DNA of 64,000 nucleotides from Sodalis praecaptivus (GCF_000517425.1 NZ_CP006569.1:992001-1056000), one strand, 5' to 3'; positions 30,201 to 39,433 are shown, counted from the stretch's first letter. Notes: generated by a model from the sequence alone, not told the origin. Numbers and translations: made by a program.

Positions 30201-32837
30201 TGGTTAATAAGACCGCCTGAGGTCAGCGCGATTGCGGATTATAATGACATCGATGGCATAAAATATGCCGTTTCACCGTCAACGTCTTCTCCGCTGGTGC
30301 TGCAAAAACGGTTAAGTCACGTTATTCGTAATTTGATGATAGATAATCACAGCTGTAGATCCAATTATGATTTTATGCTCTATATCTTTTATAACATTGC
30401 TTCACAGGAACAACGGGAAACCATCAACGCGGTTTTTTATGTGTATCAAAATGCCCACCATACGCTACGTAAGCTGATGAGTCCTGCCATCCCGGTACAC
30501 AGTTACAGCGATATGTTGCGTACGGAGACTGGCAGGTTGATGGTTTTCCAGCGAGAGGATAATCATAACTTCCGCCATTGGATGGTCAGTTTGGGCAACG
30601 GCCGGTTCGCCGGCATGAATAATATGAAGATCGCCACCCACCTTGGTGAAGAAAAACGGGTATTATTAATGGAGCAGTTAGGGGAGTTCCGCAATAATAT
30701 GCTCTACCCGCGCGGTGCGAAATATGGCTTCCATGTCGTGAAACACACGCTTGGCGTGACGCCACCGGCGCGTTCATTGCTACAGGTGGCAAAAGAATTA
30801 TTACACCGTTCAATATTGCCTGAAAACGCCTGTGAGTATGCGCTAAATATATTGGTCCATGCCAACCGGCTATCGCCTCAGCAATCCGCCGCGGTGCAGG
30901 AAACCCTGGCGCACCTCGTCAATCCATCGAACGGCGGTCTACTGTCACAGCATAAGCTTGAAGATGTCCTGCTGGATATTCAGCCCGTGACCCACAGCAT
31001 GGCGCTGAGGGATCTGGAACCGGGTAAATTGGTGGTCTGCTTTACACCCGAAAAACATTACCATATGTTATTAAGCTTGGGCGACAATCATTTTGCCGGC
31101 TGGAACAATCATCTATTTAATAATAAGTTGGGTGAGAAGGAGACTATCATTAGCGCCCGGCAATTAGGGTTATTCAACAAAGGTTTTTTGCAACAACAGG
31201 GTCTGTCCTATCGAGTTTTGAGCGGGGAGGTTAACGTCGAAAAGACGCGCGTGGCCGCGCTGCTTGGTCCTGATAGCCGTATTGCTTTCACCCATAATAC
31301 CAGCGTGCCGGGCGGCAGCGTGCACATGCAGTTGAAAGCCCACGGTGCGCCTACCAGCATTAACCATTACGATGCTTTGGAATGCGCCGAGGTAGTGTTG
31401 GGGATAAATGAATTACATAATCACGGCAGACCGCTAAAAGAATTAGAACTTATCTCCTGTTACGGGGGGTATGGCGGGGCGCACTCCTGCGCCCAGGTTC
31501 TGGCCAATCGATTACAGATACCGGTAAAAAGTTATCGCCGGGTGGTGGTGGATCACAAATTTCAGCGGCAGGGTAGCGCCTTGGAATTTTCGCCGCAGAA
31601 GACGTTCGGCGCCAGACGTCTACAGGAAAGCGTCGTTTGGCATTTGCGGTTGCATAATTTATTAGAGCGCCTATACCTGCGGTGGCATCGCCTAGTCAGC
31701 GTCCGCCGGCCCCGTTCCGATCTACTCGATATGTCGTTCATTTTGATCGTGATGAATATCCTCAGGCTGCTGAAAGGCATGATCGACAGTGAATCTTTTC
31801 TTGAACGTTATCCCGGTTTTACGACGCCCAAGCTTATTGAAGAGGCTTTAACGCTGCTCGGCGCCGACGCGGCGAGCGACGGGCTGCTCGGCGCGATACT
31901 TATTTTGTTGTACGGTGAGCGGAAAATGCAGTGCGCGCTGCAACAATTTCTGGTGGAGAACGACCACGTTCGGTTGCGCCACGCTGATCCCACACCTCCC
32001 CCTCAACCGCCCGTGCCACACGAAATAGGTCATGCAACGCTCGATGAGAGTAATGATATTGCGCTAGCTCCTTTGGAGGCGTGTCGCGACCTACCCCTAA
32101 TGAGCCAATTTTATCTCAGTTTTAGCGCGGGGGACGAGAAGCCGTTACTGGAACGCATCGTTAATATTGCCGCGCAGGATGCGGACAAACGGCGGTGGCC
32201 ACGCAAAGTCGCGCAGGCGCTTAACGCTTTGCCTGGGGTGCCCGTTCAGGCCGGCAAGCGGGACGGTACGCGTATTATCCCCGAAGAGGGAGAAAAAGAG
32301 AATCTTATCTATATTGATGCCAATGCGACCTATGATTTTACTTTGCAGTGGGCCTTGATGAATGATGATGCGCCGTCACAGACCGCGCCTCTCGACGCGT
32401 GGCTGCCGTTTCCCACCGTCGCCAAACAGGGGGGAAAAATCTATCAGACGTTCCTTGATTTTCGGTCTTTGCGGTTGCAAACGGCTGCGCCGGCCATATT
32501 ACTGCCCCAATGGGGAAGCGCCCTGTTGACGGTGCCGCGAGTGATTATCCAGATACTGGAAAATGGCACGCGGATGATCATCATGCAGCGGCGCCTGCCG
32601 CAGGAGTGCTACCACAGTAACGGGAAATTGGCCCGCTACATTGCCCAGGAAATAAACGACTATACCGCGTGCCTCAAAGTCGGTAAAAAGCAGGGGGGCG
32701 CGATACAGCCGGTCGACTCGGCTGATGAAAATCTGATCTATGTTGACCCGGACTGTCTGCAACGCAGCCGATTAACGGCGAGTGTAGTACTGATGGATGA
32801 TGAGACGCGCGCGCCAGGCTTTCGCGAGCCGGAATAG
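27231..32837 (+). CDS. Giant 1868-residue putative toxin/effector, C80-like module
   Basis: Not recognised as any named protein. The ATG at 27231 follows GGAGG with a nine-base gap. There is no signal peptide. The N-terminus is basic and proline-rich (1-180), then a helical region to about 560. A hydrophobic hairpin follows (566-607 and 627-640). Four similar short units centred on SLxxG occur at about 444-470, 765-793, 1101-1131 and 1265-1293. KAHG (His1371) and LISCYGGYGG (Cys1410) resemble the His/Cys dyad layout of C80 autoprocessing proteases in MARTX and clostridial toxins. Two C-terminal repeats (1655-1713 and 1800-1857) share GK, ENLIY and a D-D end. This layout suggests a large intracellularly acting toxin or effector; that is inference. 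It sits where E. coli has yaeF, with AT-rich flanking DNA, suggesting acquisition. No frameshift is seen across 5.6 kb. Confidence 0.85.
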   Translation: MLLIFDTRGVDKLTPFHYFHPALGRANNSRLGHSIIAREIVLKRRRDFRGGKAILAWLMSPEAGFRCVIFVPSASGLWLPISVATAAKERRRMTSAGKPPALLPVFTATQVLAQPHRLPALGPQAARAIPSIAEQGAVSGGNDSPARQPPGAGKETQPLARRRRATDVDMAPACALRPEHQDYWRQLSIRKRQFAAFKTQHADVLASSKANVALPADVEEQRRAPTPLQKQRAMLAEREPWLHVHGLSLEGKDPPDARHQEYLHELLNKKLEQYFPREAFIDKLDLVVALSVTFLVETAPGKFFTIQDRQDFTLRDVMTGDALCVMRQQMVASNRTPRIQTLLLTDNRGVMKPEFLARMAQLAKEAFFNLHQTLQTQLHEVTNDSEIENAYFTIAKNRLACALLPLLEEKEQNAVATIARRWMDNEITEQLITLHQGGERLCVPGMVALIEPVGGMLISLSNGRIYLWTPDDTSVALCSFIHGHLSPRQKLKVAGMPLAATVDLQTCQVLPPLSFSESHDIWRALKQLDHHKMSEYLHDYAQMQRQGHYQQPPPTPADPHHTAQQVLMYAGLALSLLALFFSGGSAAVCASFMLANIGVGAISCGLYVHTALTADDVALKKRAWTNALMGLIFTALGGAADGYQVMRAAGSRGSQVLFNSYLTLHDALKAGHSRLSLASVAETFIKTDARGRAIILVESLIKEGKHNLSQFGFSSAKAMVLINQITGRINYHQYQSLGLLGNIRRFFRELVVITGRQALKMVPRGYELAVFGHAGERAEIMLISLGDGLFGGYQLAPINGKRALQDAWGTVTLDEFTFVGDDLLLADGRRAQLVVEDYRPLPLSNQMQPVLAHDGPLSTTFRRYCLQLARRGDQSERLAAAQAFANANAFESIECRVLFYWLESAEYQEMRHYLLVAEREGVRYILDPAMEKLAFLNIPTISQPCIQSEQQWLAAFRQADNTTPIRYQTFTSVDAALSYRREALDEIKETWLIRPPEVSAIADYNDIDGIKYAVSPSTSSPLVLQKRLSHVIRNLMIDNHSCRSNYDFMLYIFYNIASQEQRETINAVFYVYQNAHHTLRKLMSPAIPVHSYSDMLRTETGRLMVFQREDNHNFRHWMVSLGNGRFAGMNNMKIATHLGEEKRVLLMEQLGEFRNNMLYPRGAKYGFHVVKHTLGVTPPARSLLQVAKELLHRSILPENACEYALNILVHANRLSPQQSAAVQETLAHLVNPSNGGLLSQHKLEDVLLDIQPVTHSMALRDLEPGKLVVCFTPEKHYHMLLSLGDNHFAGWNNHLFNNKLGEKETIISARQLGLFNKGFLQQQGLSYRVLSGEVNVEKTRVAALLGPDSRIAFTHNTSVPGGSVHMQLKAHGAPTSINHYDALECAEVVLGINELHNHGRPLKELELISCYGGYGGAHSCAQVLANRLQIPVKSYRRVVVDHKFQRQGSALEFSPQKTFGARRLQESVVWHLRLHNLLERLYLRWHRLVSVRRPRSDLLDMSFILIVMNILRLLKGMIDSESFLERYPGFTTPKLIEEALTLLGADAASDGLLGAILILLYGERKMQCALQQFLVENDHVRLRHADPTPPPQPPVPHEIGHATLDESNDIALAPLEACRDLPLMSQFYLSFSAGDEKPLLERIVNIAAQDADKRRWPRKVAQALNALPGVPVQAGKRDGTRIIPEEGEKENLIYIDANATYDFTLQWALMNDDAPSQTAPLDAWLPFPTVAKQGGKIYQTFLDFRSLRLQTAAPAILLPQWGSALLTVPRVIIQILENGTRMIIMQRRLPQECYHSNGKLARYIAQEINDYTACLKVGKKQGGAIQPVDSADENLIYVDPDCLQRSRLTASVVLMDDETRAPGFREPE

Positions 32838-32840
32838 AAC

Positions 32841-32866
32841 GCGCCGTCCACGACCGTGGACGGCGC
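32841..32866. terminator. Perfect inverted repeat between convergent genes
   Basis: GCGCCGTCCACG (32841-32852) and its exact complement (32855-32866) form a 12-bp hairpin three bases after the stop of the giant gene and 26 bases from the end of proS. Neither side has a good T-run, so it may act as a bidirectional weak terminator or mRNA 3'-end stabiliser. Confidence 0.55.
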
Positions 32867-32892
32867 ATGAGTGAGGCGCGTCGTGTCTGGTT

Positions 32893-34617
32893 TTATTGCG
32901 CGGCGGTGATTTCACCGACGAGAAAATCAACAATCGCGCTGAGTTTGATCATCTGCTTCTCACCGCTGCGGCGGTTTTTATACTCGATTTCATCCGCATC
33001 CAGATTGCGATCGCCTATGACCAACTGGTGCGGTACACCGATAAGCTCCATATCGGCAAACATCACGCCGGGACGCTCTTTGCGATCGTCGAGCAGAACG
33101 TCGATACCGCGCGCCTGCAACTGCCGGTAAAGATCTTCCGCCACCTCTTTCACCCGGAAGGATTTATGCATATTCATCGGCAAAATGGCGACATTGAACG
33201 GCGCCAGCGCTTCCGGCCACAAAATGCCACGCTCGTCATGGTTTTGCTCGATAGCGGCCGCCACCACGCGGGTGATGCCGATGCCGTAGCAGCCCATGGT
33301 CAGCGTTTGGTTACGGCCGTCTTCACCCTGCACGGTGGCTTTCATCGCTTCTGAATATTTGGTGCCCAACTGGAAAATATGGCCCACTTCGATCCCGCGC
33401 TTGATTTGCAGTGTACCGTTACCGTCCGGGCTGATATCGCCGTCAACAACCTTGCGCAGGTCGGCAACCTGAGGCAGCGGCAAATCCCGTTCCCAGTTGA
33501 TGCCAAAGAAGTGTTTCCCCTCGGCGTTGGCGCCGGCGGCGAAATCGCTCATCACCGCCACGCTACGGTCGATGACCAGCGGCAGCGGCAGGTTCACCGG
33601 CCCAAGCGAGCCAGGACCCGCGCCGACCGCCAGACGGATTTCCTCTTCGCTGGCGAACGTCAACGGGGCGGCGACCTGCGGTAATTTTTCGGCTTTGACG
33701 TCGTTGAGCTGATGATCGCCGCGGACCATCAGCGCCACCAGCGGATGACCGGCGTCTTCGCGGGCGCGGACCAGCAGCGTCTTGACGGTTTTTTCCACCG
33801 GCAGTGAAAATTGCGCCACCAGTTCGGCGATGGTGCGAGCGTCGGGGGTGTCCACCAGCCGCATCTCTTCGCTCGGCGCGGCGCGGGTGGCGGCCGGGGC
33901 GACCGCCTCTGCCAGTTCGATATTGGCGGCGTAGTCTGACGCGGTCGAGAAGACGATATCGTCCTCACCGCTGTCGGCCAGCACCTGAAACTCGTGGGAC
34001 GCGCTACCGCCGATGGAGCCGGTATCCGCCTGCACCGCGCGGAATTCCAGCCCCATACGGGTGAAAATAGCGCTATAGGCCTGATACATAGCGTCATAAG
34101 TTGCCTGCAGCGACGCCTGGCTGGTGTGGAAGGAGTAGGCGTCTTTCATCACAAACTCCCGCGAACGCATGACGCCGAAACGCGGGCGCACTTCGTCGCG
34201 GAATTTGGTCTGAATCTGATAGAAATTCAACGGCAACTGCTTATAGGAGCTGACCTCGTTGCGAATAAGGTCGGTTATCACCTCTTCATGCGTGGGGCCC
34301 AGGACAAACGGCCGCGCGCCGCGATCGGTAAACCGCAGCAGTTCCGGGCCGTACTGGACCCAACGTCCGCTTTCCTGCCACAGATCCGCCGGCTGCACTA
34401 CCGGCATGGCCACTTCAATCGCGCCGGCGTTGTTCATCTCTTCGCGCACGATATTTTCCACTTTACGCAGCACGCGCAAACCGGTGGGCAGCCAGCTATA
34501 CAGGCCGGACGCCAGCTTACGAATCATCCCGGCGCGCAGCATCAGCTGATGGCTGACCACTTCCGCATCGGCGGGGACTTCCTTGAGGGTGGAGAGCAGA
34601 TATTGGCTAGTACGCAT
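32893..34617 (-). CDS. proS: Prolyl-tRNA synthetase
   Basis: Class II aminoacyl-tRNA synthetase charging tRNA(Pro), with an inserted editing domain against alanine. The start at 34617 ([20 protein letters not shown]) gives 574 residues; E. coli has 572. Motif 2 region ([19 protein letters not shown]), the editing domain (about 220-410) and motif 3 ([20 protein letters not shown]) are intact. The six extra codons upstream (to 34635) are not conserved. It converges on the giant gene. Confidence 0.98.
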   Translation of the reverse strand: MRTSQYLLSTLKEVPADAEVVSHQLMLRAGMIRKLASGLYSWLPTGLRVLRKVENIVREEMNNAGAIEVAMPVVQPADLWQESGRWVQYGPELLRFTDRGARPFVLGPTHEEVITDLIRNEVSSYKQLPLNFYQIQTKFRDEVRPRFGVMRSREFVMKDAYSFHTSQASLQATYDAMYQAYSAIFTRMGLEFRAVQADTGSIGGSASHEFQVLADSGEDDIVFSTASDYAANIELAEAVAPAATRAAPSEEMRLVDTPDARTIAELVAQFSLPVEKTVKTLLVRAREDAGHPLVALMVRGDHQLNDVKAEKLPQVAAPLTFASEEEIRLAVGAGPGSLGPVNLPLPLVIDRSVAVMSDFAAGANAEGKHFFGINWERDLPLPQVADLRKVVDGDISPDGNGTLQIKRGIEVGHIFQLGTKYSEAMKATVQGEDGRNQTLTMGCYGIGITRVVAAAIEQNHDERGILWPEALAPFNVAILPMNMHKSFRVKEVAEDLYRQLQARGIDVLLDDRKERPGVMFADMELIGVPHQLVIGDRNLDADEIEYKNRRSGEKQMIKLSAIVDFLVGEITAAQ

Positions 34618-34734
34618 GTTAGTTAGGTTCCACAAAAGCGGCTGAGTGCCGTAGGCTGCCGGCAGGCAGCAAAAATAATGAAAGTGATATAGTCTACCAG
34701 CGCCCGCCGACGGCCAAAAGGACCGGCGGCAAAT

Positions 34735-35517
34735 TTAACCCGTTATCCCGCCTGCGCCGCCGGATTCGGGCTCGGTGGTCGGGCCGGTGGCGTCAGTGTC
34801 GCCGCCCGGTAACGTATCGATGGCGATAACCTCGGCAGTCGTCTCGCTCACCCGCCAGCGGACATTAAAATCCAGCAGCGCCGCGGCATATTCCCGCGCC
34901 GGCATTCCCCCGCGGTGATAGGCGGGACGGGGATCCTGCGCCAGAACATCGCCGATAAATTCCCGCAATCGGGGCCAGACGTGAGCCTGCGCGCGCAGCT
35001 GCCGCTCTGCCGGGGGGGAGAAAATGACCTGTAGGGTATCGGCGGGGGCGGCTTGCGCAAAGCCCGCGCGGGCGTCGGGCAGGCTTTCGGCATAGGGAAG
35101 ATAGGGTTTGATATCCACCACCGGCGTCCCATCCACTAAATCCAGACTGCCGAGACGTAAAATGACGTCGGCGCCGCGCAGCGTAATGCCCTCTAGCGCC
35201 ACCAGCGACATACCGATGGGATTGGGGCGAAAAGGCGAGCGGGTGGCGAACACCCCCATCCGGCTATTGCCGCCAAGCCGCGGGGGTCTGACCGTGGGCC
35301 GCCAGCCGCCCTCCGGCGTTTGATGAAAAACAAACAGCAGCCAAATATGGCTGAACTCCGTCAGGCCGCGTACCGCTTCCGCTTGATTATAGGGCGGCAG
35401 CAAATGCAACTCGCCGACGCCATCCGCTACCAGCCCCGGCTGGCGCGGCACGGCGAACTTTTCTTTATAGGGCGAGCGGACAACGCCTATTTGCCTGAAG
35501 CCGAAAGTCGCGGTCAT
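34735..35517 (-). CDS. trmO: tRNA N6-methyltransferase TrmO (YaeB/TsaA)
   Basis: Methylates N6-threonylcarbamoyladenosine 37 in a subset of tRNA(Thr), using SAM. The ATG at 35517 is chosen because homology to E. coli starts at FRQIGVVRSPYKEKFAVPRQ and it overlaps the rcsF stop by four bases. The signatures GGWRPTVRPPRLGGN and GVFATRSPFRPNPIGMS are intact. At 260 residues it exceeds E. coli (235) because of a Gly/Thr-rich C-terminal tail. It lies between rcsF and proS as in E. coli. Confidence 0.96.
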   Translation of the reverse strand: MTATFGFRQIGVVRSPYKEKFAVPRQPGLVADGVGELHLLPPYNQAEAVRGLTEFSHIWLLFVFHQTPEGGWRPTVRPPRLGGNSRMGVFATRSPFRPNPIGMSLVALEGITLRGADVILRLGSLDLVDGTPVVDIKPYLPYAESLPDARAGFAQAAPADTLQVIFSPPAERQLRAQAHVWPRLREFIGDVLAQDPRPAYHRGGMPAREYAAALLDFNVRWRVSETTAEVIAIDTLPGGDTDATGPTTEPESGGAGGITG

Positions 35518-35927
35518 TGCGAAACGCTGAGCGCGGTCCCCTGGCAAATGGCCTGCTGATAGCAGCCAGCGACGGCGCTCACGATCTGGCACTGATGCAG
35601 CAACACGCCGTTGCCTTTCATCGCGGCGGCGCGGATCTGCATATTGCGGCGCGCGGCGCTGATGCTCGGCGGCGGATCTTGCAGGCTGACTTTGCAGGTG
35701 GAGCCATACACCTCGCCCAGATCGCGGAACGGCTTGCCTACCAGCTCTTCAGGATTTTTATACAATTTCGCCGGCAGGGGCGCGCTGCGTGGCGCGGCTT
35801 TATGCACGGTGGAGGTCGTGTCTTTAAACGGATTTTTGGGGCCGCTTTGTACGGCGGAAGGTGCGTGGTATAGCCCGGAGCATCCCGTTAGCGAGAGAAG
35901 GAGCAGCGAAACAGGTAATGCGCGCAT
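35514..35927 (-). CDS. rcsF: Outer membrane stress lipoprotein RcsF
   Basis: Sensor that monitors LPS and BamA status and triggers the Rcs phosphorelay through IgaA. The lipobox LSLTGC gives a lipidated Cys near residue 16; a proline-rich linker follows, then the folded domain with four cysteines (about 79, 113, 121, 128) that form the two known disulfides. The second of two ATGs (35927) is used to match E. coli MRALP; AGAGG precedes both. A four-base overlap couples it to trmO. Confidence 0.95.
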   Translation of the reverse strand: MRALPVSLLLLSLTGCSGLYHAPSAVQSGPKNPFKDTTSTVHKAAPRSAPLPAKLYKNPEELVGKPFRDLGEVYGSTCKVSLQDPPPSISAARRNMQIRAAAMKGNGVLLHQCQIVSAVAGCYQQAICQGTALSVSQ

Positions 35928-36042
35928 CATTTTTCCTCTGGTTATTGTTATAACGGCTGCTATTGAAGCAATCTACGGCAGAAATAACAAGACGGGCCGT
36001 GACCCGTCTGATTAAAACACCGCGAAAAACTGTTATTAACAA

Positions 36043-36858
36043 TTACCAGCCTTTGACTGCGCCACCGTTAAAGATTTTGTTGGCGGCATCGTTCACTTCA
36101 TCGGACTGATAGGCCTGAACGAATTTCTTGACGTTTTCAGCGTTTTTATTGTCTTCGCGCGCCACGATCAGGTTGACATAAGGCGAGTCCTTATCCTCGA
36201 CAAACAGACCGTCTTTGGTCGGCGTCAGGCCAATCTGGCTGGCGTAAGTGGTATTGATAACCGCCAGGGCGATCTGCTGATCGTCAAGCGATCGCGGCAA
36301 CTGCGGGGCTTCAAGTTCCACCAGCTTCAGGTTCTTCGGATTATCGGTCACATCCAGAACGGTCGGCATCAGCCCCACGCCCGGTTTCAAACCGATCAGC
36401 CCAATTTTTTGCAACAGCAGCAGCGAACGGCCCAGGTTGGTCGGATCGTTGGGTAGCGCGATTTGTGCGCCGGGCTTCAGCTCGTCCAGCGATTTGATTT
36501 GCTTGGAATAGCCGGCGATGGGATACACAAAGGTATTCCCTACGGCCGCGAGCTTATAGCCGCGATCTTTTATTTGCTGATCCAGATACGGTTTGTGCTG
36601 GAACGCGTTAACATCGATATCGCCCTTGCTGAGCGCTTCGTTCGGCAACACGTAATCATTAAAGGTCACCAGCTCCACGTCCAGGCCGTATTTCTCTTTG
36701 GCCACTTTTTGCGCCGTTTCCGCTACCTGCTGTTCCGCGCCATTGATCACGCCTACTTTGATGTGATTCGGATCTTTTTCATCCTGTCCGCAGCCGGCCA
36801 GCGCCACCGCGCTAACCAGTGCCGCCACCTTTGCCAGAGTTTTAATATTGAAAGACAT
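36043..36858 (-). CDS. metQ: D-/L-methionine-binding lipoprotein MetQ
   Basis: Substrate-binding component of the MetNIQ ABC importer, anchored by lipid to the inner membrane. Starting at ATG 36858 (MSFNIKTLAKVAALVSAVALAGC) it has 271 residues, identical in length to E. coli. The lipobox is ALAGC, and NLPA-family regions such as LPNDPTNLGRSLLLL are clear. The longer frame to 36963 overlaps metI and is rejected. Third gene of the MetJ-regulated operon. Confidence 0.97.
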   Translation of the reverse strand: MSFNIKTLAKVAALVSAVALAGCGQDEKDPNHIKVGVINGAEQQVAETAQKVAKEKYGLDVELVTFNDYVLPNEALSKGDIDVNAFQHKPYLDQQIKDRGYKLAAVGNTFVYPIAGYSKQIKSLDELKPGAQIALPNDPTNLGRSLLLLQKIGLIGLKPGVGLMPTVLDVTDNPKNLKLVELEAPQLPRSLDDQQIALAVINTTYASQIGLTPTKDGLFVEDKDSPYVNLIVAREDNKNAENVKKFVQAYQSDEVNDAANKIFNGGAVKGW

Positions 36859-36922
36859 ATCCCTTTCCTCACAGTGAGATGTAGTGTCCTTACGCCATAA
36901 TGTCGACGCAGGGACGGTCGCG

Positions 36923-37576
36923 TTATTTATGGGTAACCGCTCTGACGAGCCGATCACCGCCAAGTTGTATTAAATAGACCAGAACCACCAACAATACTAA
37001 TACGGTATTCATCACGGTGGCGTTGTAACCGATATAGCCGTATTGAATGCCGATTTGTCCCAGGCCGCCGGCGCCCACGGCACCGCCCATGGCGGAATAC
37101 CCCACCAGGGTAATGAGCGTAATGGTCGCGGCGTTTATGAGACCCGGCAGCGCTTCCGGTAGCAGCACCTTGCGGATAATCTGTAGCGGTGTGGCGCCCA
37201 TGGCGCGAGAGGCTTCTACCAGGCCAGAGGGAATTTCCAACAGGGCGTTTTCGACCATTCGGGCAATAAAAGGGGCAGCGCCTATCGTTAGCGGCACGAT
37301 GGCGGCCTTAAGGCCGATGGAAGTCCCGACGATGATACGGGTAAACGGAATCATCCAAACCAGCAGAATAATAAAAGGAACGGAACGGAATATGTTTACT
37401 AACGCCGATGCCATTCGGTACATTTTGGCATTGTCGACAATCTGACCGGGACGGCTAACGTATAGCAATACACCGATGGGCAGACCGATGACAAAACCGA
37501 AAAATCCCGAGACGAATGTCATCGTCAGGGTTTCCCAAACCCCACGGGCCAATAGGGCGATCATTCCATCAGACAT
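36923..37576 (-). CDS. metI: Methionine ABC transporter permease MetI
   Basis: Inner-membrane permease of MetNIQ with five membrane segments; 217 residues as in E. coli. The EAA loop that contacts MetN is visible ([20 protein letters not shown]). It overlaps the 3' end of metN by eight bases, showing translational coupling. Confidence 0.98.
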   Translation of the reverse strand: MSDGMIALLARGVWETLTMTFVSGFFGFVIGLPIGVLLYVSRPGQIVDNAKMYRMASALVNIFRSVPFIILLVWMIPFTRIIVGTSIGLKAAIVPLTIGAAPFIARMVENALLEIPSGLVEASRAMGATPLQIIRKVLLPEALPGLINAATITLITLVGYSAMGGAVGAGGLGQIGIQYGYIGYNATVMNTVLVLLVVLVYLIQLGGDRLVRAVTHK

Positions 37577-38600
37577 AACCCAGTACCTCTACATTGACCT
37601 GATGCTGCTGCAAATAAGCGATAGCGGCGGCAGCGTCCGCTTCCTCCCCGTCCATTTCCGTCAACATGATGCCGAATTTAACGCCGCCGGCGTAATCCAT
37701 CTGGGCGCTGATAATGTTATTGTTGACGTTGAAACGGCGCGCGGTTTCCGACAACAGCGGCGCATCCACCGACTGACCGGTAAATTCCAACTGTAATATG
37801 GGAATGCGGCCGGGCGCACGTTCGTTATGCATGCGCTGCTGATAATCCTGCGGAATATCCAAATGCAGCGTTGAACGGATGAAAGCCTGGGCCAGCGGCG
37901 TTTTCGGATGGGAAAACATTTCGCTTACTGAATCCTGCTCAATGAGTTCCCCTTGGCTGATGACCGCAACCTGATCGCAAATGCGTTTCACAACATCCAT
38001 TTCATGGGTAATCAACAGTATGGTCAGACCCAGGCGCTGATTGATATCTTTCAACAACGCTAAGATTGACTGGGTCGTGGCGGGATCCAGCGCGCTGGTG
38101 GCTTCATCGCACAGCAGCACTTTAGGATTGCTGGCCAGCGCGCGGGCGATGGCGACACGCTGTTTCTGCCCGCCCGAAAGATTCGCCGGATAGCTATCCG
38201 CTTTATCCTCCAGCCCAACCAGCGCCAGCAACTCGGCGACCCGCTGGGTGATAGCGCTTTTAGGCCGCTTATCCAATTCCAGCGGCAGCGCGACATTGCC
38301 GGCCACCGTGCGCGAGGAGAGTAAATTAAAATGCTGGAAGATCATGCCTATCTGACGACGGGCATCGATCAACTTCCGCTCGGGCAGATTCGTCAGATCG
38401 GTACCGTTGACCACCACCGAACCGGATGTAGGCCGTTCCAGCAGATTGACGCAGCGTATCAACGTGCTTTTCCCCGCGCCGGACGCCCCGATGACGCCGT
38501 AAATTTGCCCGGCGGGCACGTGAAGGCTAACATCTGATAGCGCGGTAATCGTCCGCGTGCCCAGCGTGAAATGCTTGGTGATGTGAGAAAGTGTGATCAT
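37569..38600 (-). CDS. metN: Methionine ABC transporter ATPase MetN
   Basis: ATPase that drives methionine import, with a C-terminal C2 (ACT-like) domain that binds methionine and inhibits transport. The ATG at 38600 gives 343 residues, as in E. coli; 21 more in-frame codons lie upstream without homology. Walker A is GASGAGKST (about 38-46), signature NLSGGQKQR, Walker [14 protein letters not shown], and the C2 domain occupies about 260-343. First gene of metNIQ. Confidence 0.98.
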   Translation of the reverse strand: MITLSHITKHFTLGTRTITALSDVSLHVPAGQIYGVIGASGAGKSTLIRCVNLLERPTSGSVVVNGTDLTNLPERKLIDARRQIGMIFQHFNLLSSRTVAGNVALPLELDKRPKSAITQRVAELLALVGLEDKADSYPANLSGGQKQRVAIARALASNPKVLLCDEATSALDPATTQSILALLKDINQRLGLTILLITHEMDVVKRICDQVAVISQGELIEQDSVSEMFSHPKTPLAQAFIRSTLHLDIPQDYQQRMHNERAPGRIPILQLEFTGQSVDAPLLSETARRFNVNNNIISAQMDYAGGVKFGIMLTEMDGEEADAAAAIAYLQQHQVNVEVLGYV

Positions 38601-38675
38601 GCTTATTTTTATATGTAGGCCGCATAGCGAACGTAAAGGTAACAAATCAAAGCCGACCGGCATTGAAGTGCGTGG

Positions 38676-38704
38676 ATGTTAAGGCGTCTAGACGTCTAAG
38701 TCAA
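38676..38704 (-). promoter_or_regulatory. metN promoter with tandem MetJ boxes in its spacer
   Basis: On the - strand TTGACT (-35, 38699-38704) and TAACAT (-10, 38676-38681) are 17 bases apart. The spacer is filled by two adjacent 8-bp met boxes, AGGCGTCT (38682-38689) and the perfect AGACGTCT (38690-38697). MetJ with SAM should bind cooperatively and block RNA polymerase directly. Confidence 0.9.
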
Positions 38705-38789
38705 CTGCGTTACGTTCCATTTTATGGGTTTCTCTTCCCATGTCAAAACATGCGATACTTGAGGCTTACCCGTAATCAGGAGCCTTGCA

Positions 38790-39362
38790 GTGGCACAGTC
38801 TGTTTCCGCAATTTTTTTAGACCGTGACGGTACGATTAACGCCGATAACGGTTACGTCCATGAGATTGACGATTTTCAATTTATCGATGGTGTGATCGAA
38901 GCCATGCAGGAATTGAAAAAAATGGGCTTCGCCCTGGTGGTGGTCACGAATCAATCCGGGCTGGCTCGAGGTCTTTTCAGCGAAGAGCAGTTTATGCGCC
39001 TGACGGAATGGATGGACTGGTCACTGGCGGATCGTGACGTTGATCTGGACGGTATCTATTTTTGCCCTCACCATCCCCAGGCGGCGGTGGAGGCGTTACG
39101 CCAAGAGTGTGATTGCCGCAAGCCGAAACCCGGGATGCTGCTGGACGCGCAGCGCCACCTGCATATCGATATGGCTTCTTCTTATATGGTGGGGGACAAA
39201 CTGGACGATATGCTGGCGGGCAAGGCGGCCGGCGTTGGCACTCGGGTACTGGTGCGCAGCGGCAAAGCGGTAACGGAGCAGTCCAGCGCGGCGGCGGATT
39301 GGGTCATCGATAGCCTGGCCGCGCTGCCGGCCGCGATTAAACAGCGTCAATCCGGCGCGTAA
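38790..39362 (+). CDS. gmhB: D-glycero-beta-D-manno-heptose 1,7-bisphosphate 7-phosphatase
   Basis: HAD-family phosphatase of the ADP-heptose pathway for LPS inner core. The start is GTG at 38790 after AGGAG at 38778-38782; 190 residues against 191 in E. coli. The catalytic DxD is in [15 protein letters not shown] (about residues 11 and 13); the zinc-binding region CPHHP...CDCRKP is present. It lies between metN (divergent) and the rRNA operon as in E. coli. Confidence 0.97.
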   Translation: MAQSVSAIFLDRDGTINADNGYVHEIDDFQFIDGVIEAMQELKKMGFALVVVTNQSGLARGLFSEEQFMRLTEWMDWSLADRDVDLDGIYFCPHHPQAAVEALRQECDCRKPKPGMLLDAQRHLHIDMASSYMVGDKLDDMLAGKAAGVGTRVLVRSGKAVTEQSSAAADWVIDSLAALPAAIKQRQSGA

Positions 39363-39405
39363 CGAATGATTTGTGACCGGTTGGAAAAAAAGTAAGGATA
39401 TTCCC

Positions 39406-39433
39406 TTGCCATTTCAAACCGGCTCCCTATAAT
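39406..39433 (+). promoter_or_regulatory. rrn P1 promoter
   Basis: TTGCCA (39406-39411) and perfect TATAAT (39428-39433) with a 16-base spacer, followed by the GCGCCTCC discriminator typical of enterobacterial rrn P1 promoters that respond to ppGpp and initiating NTP levels. Confidence 0.88.
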
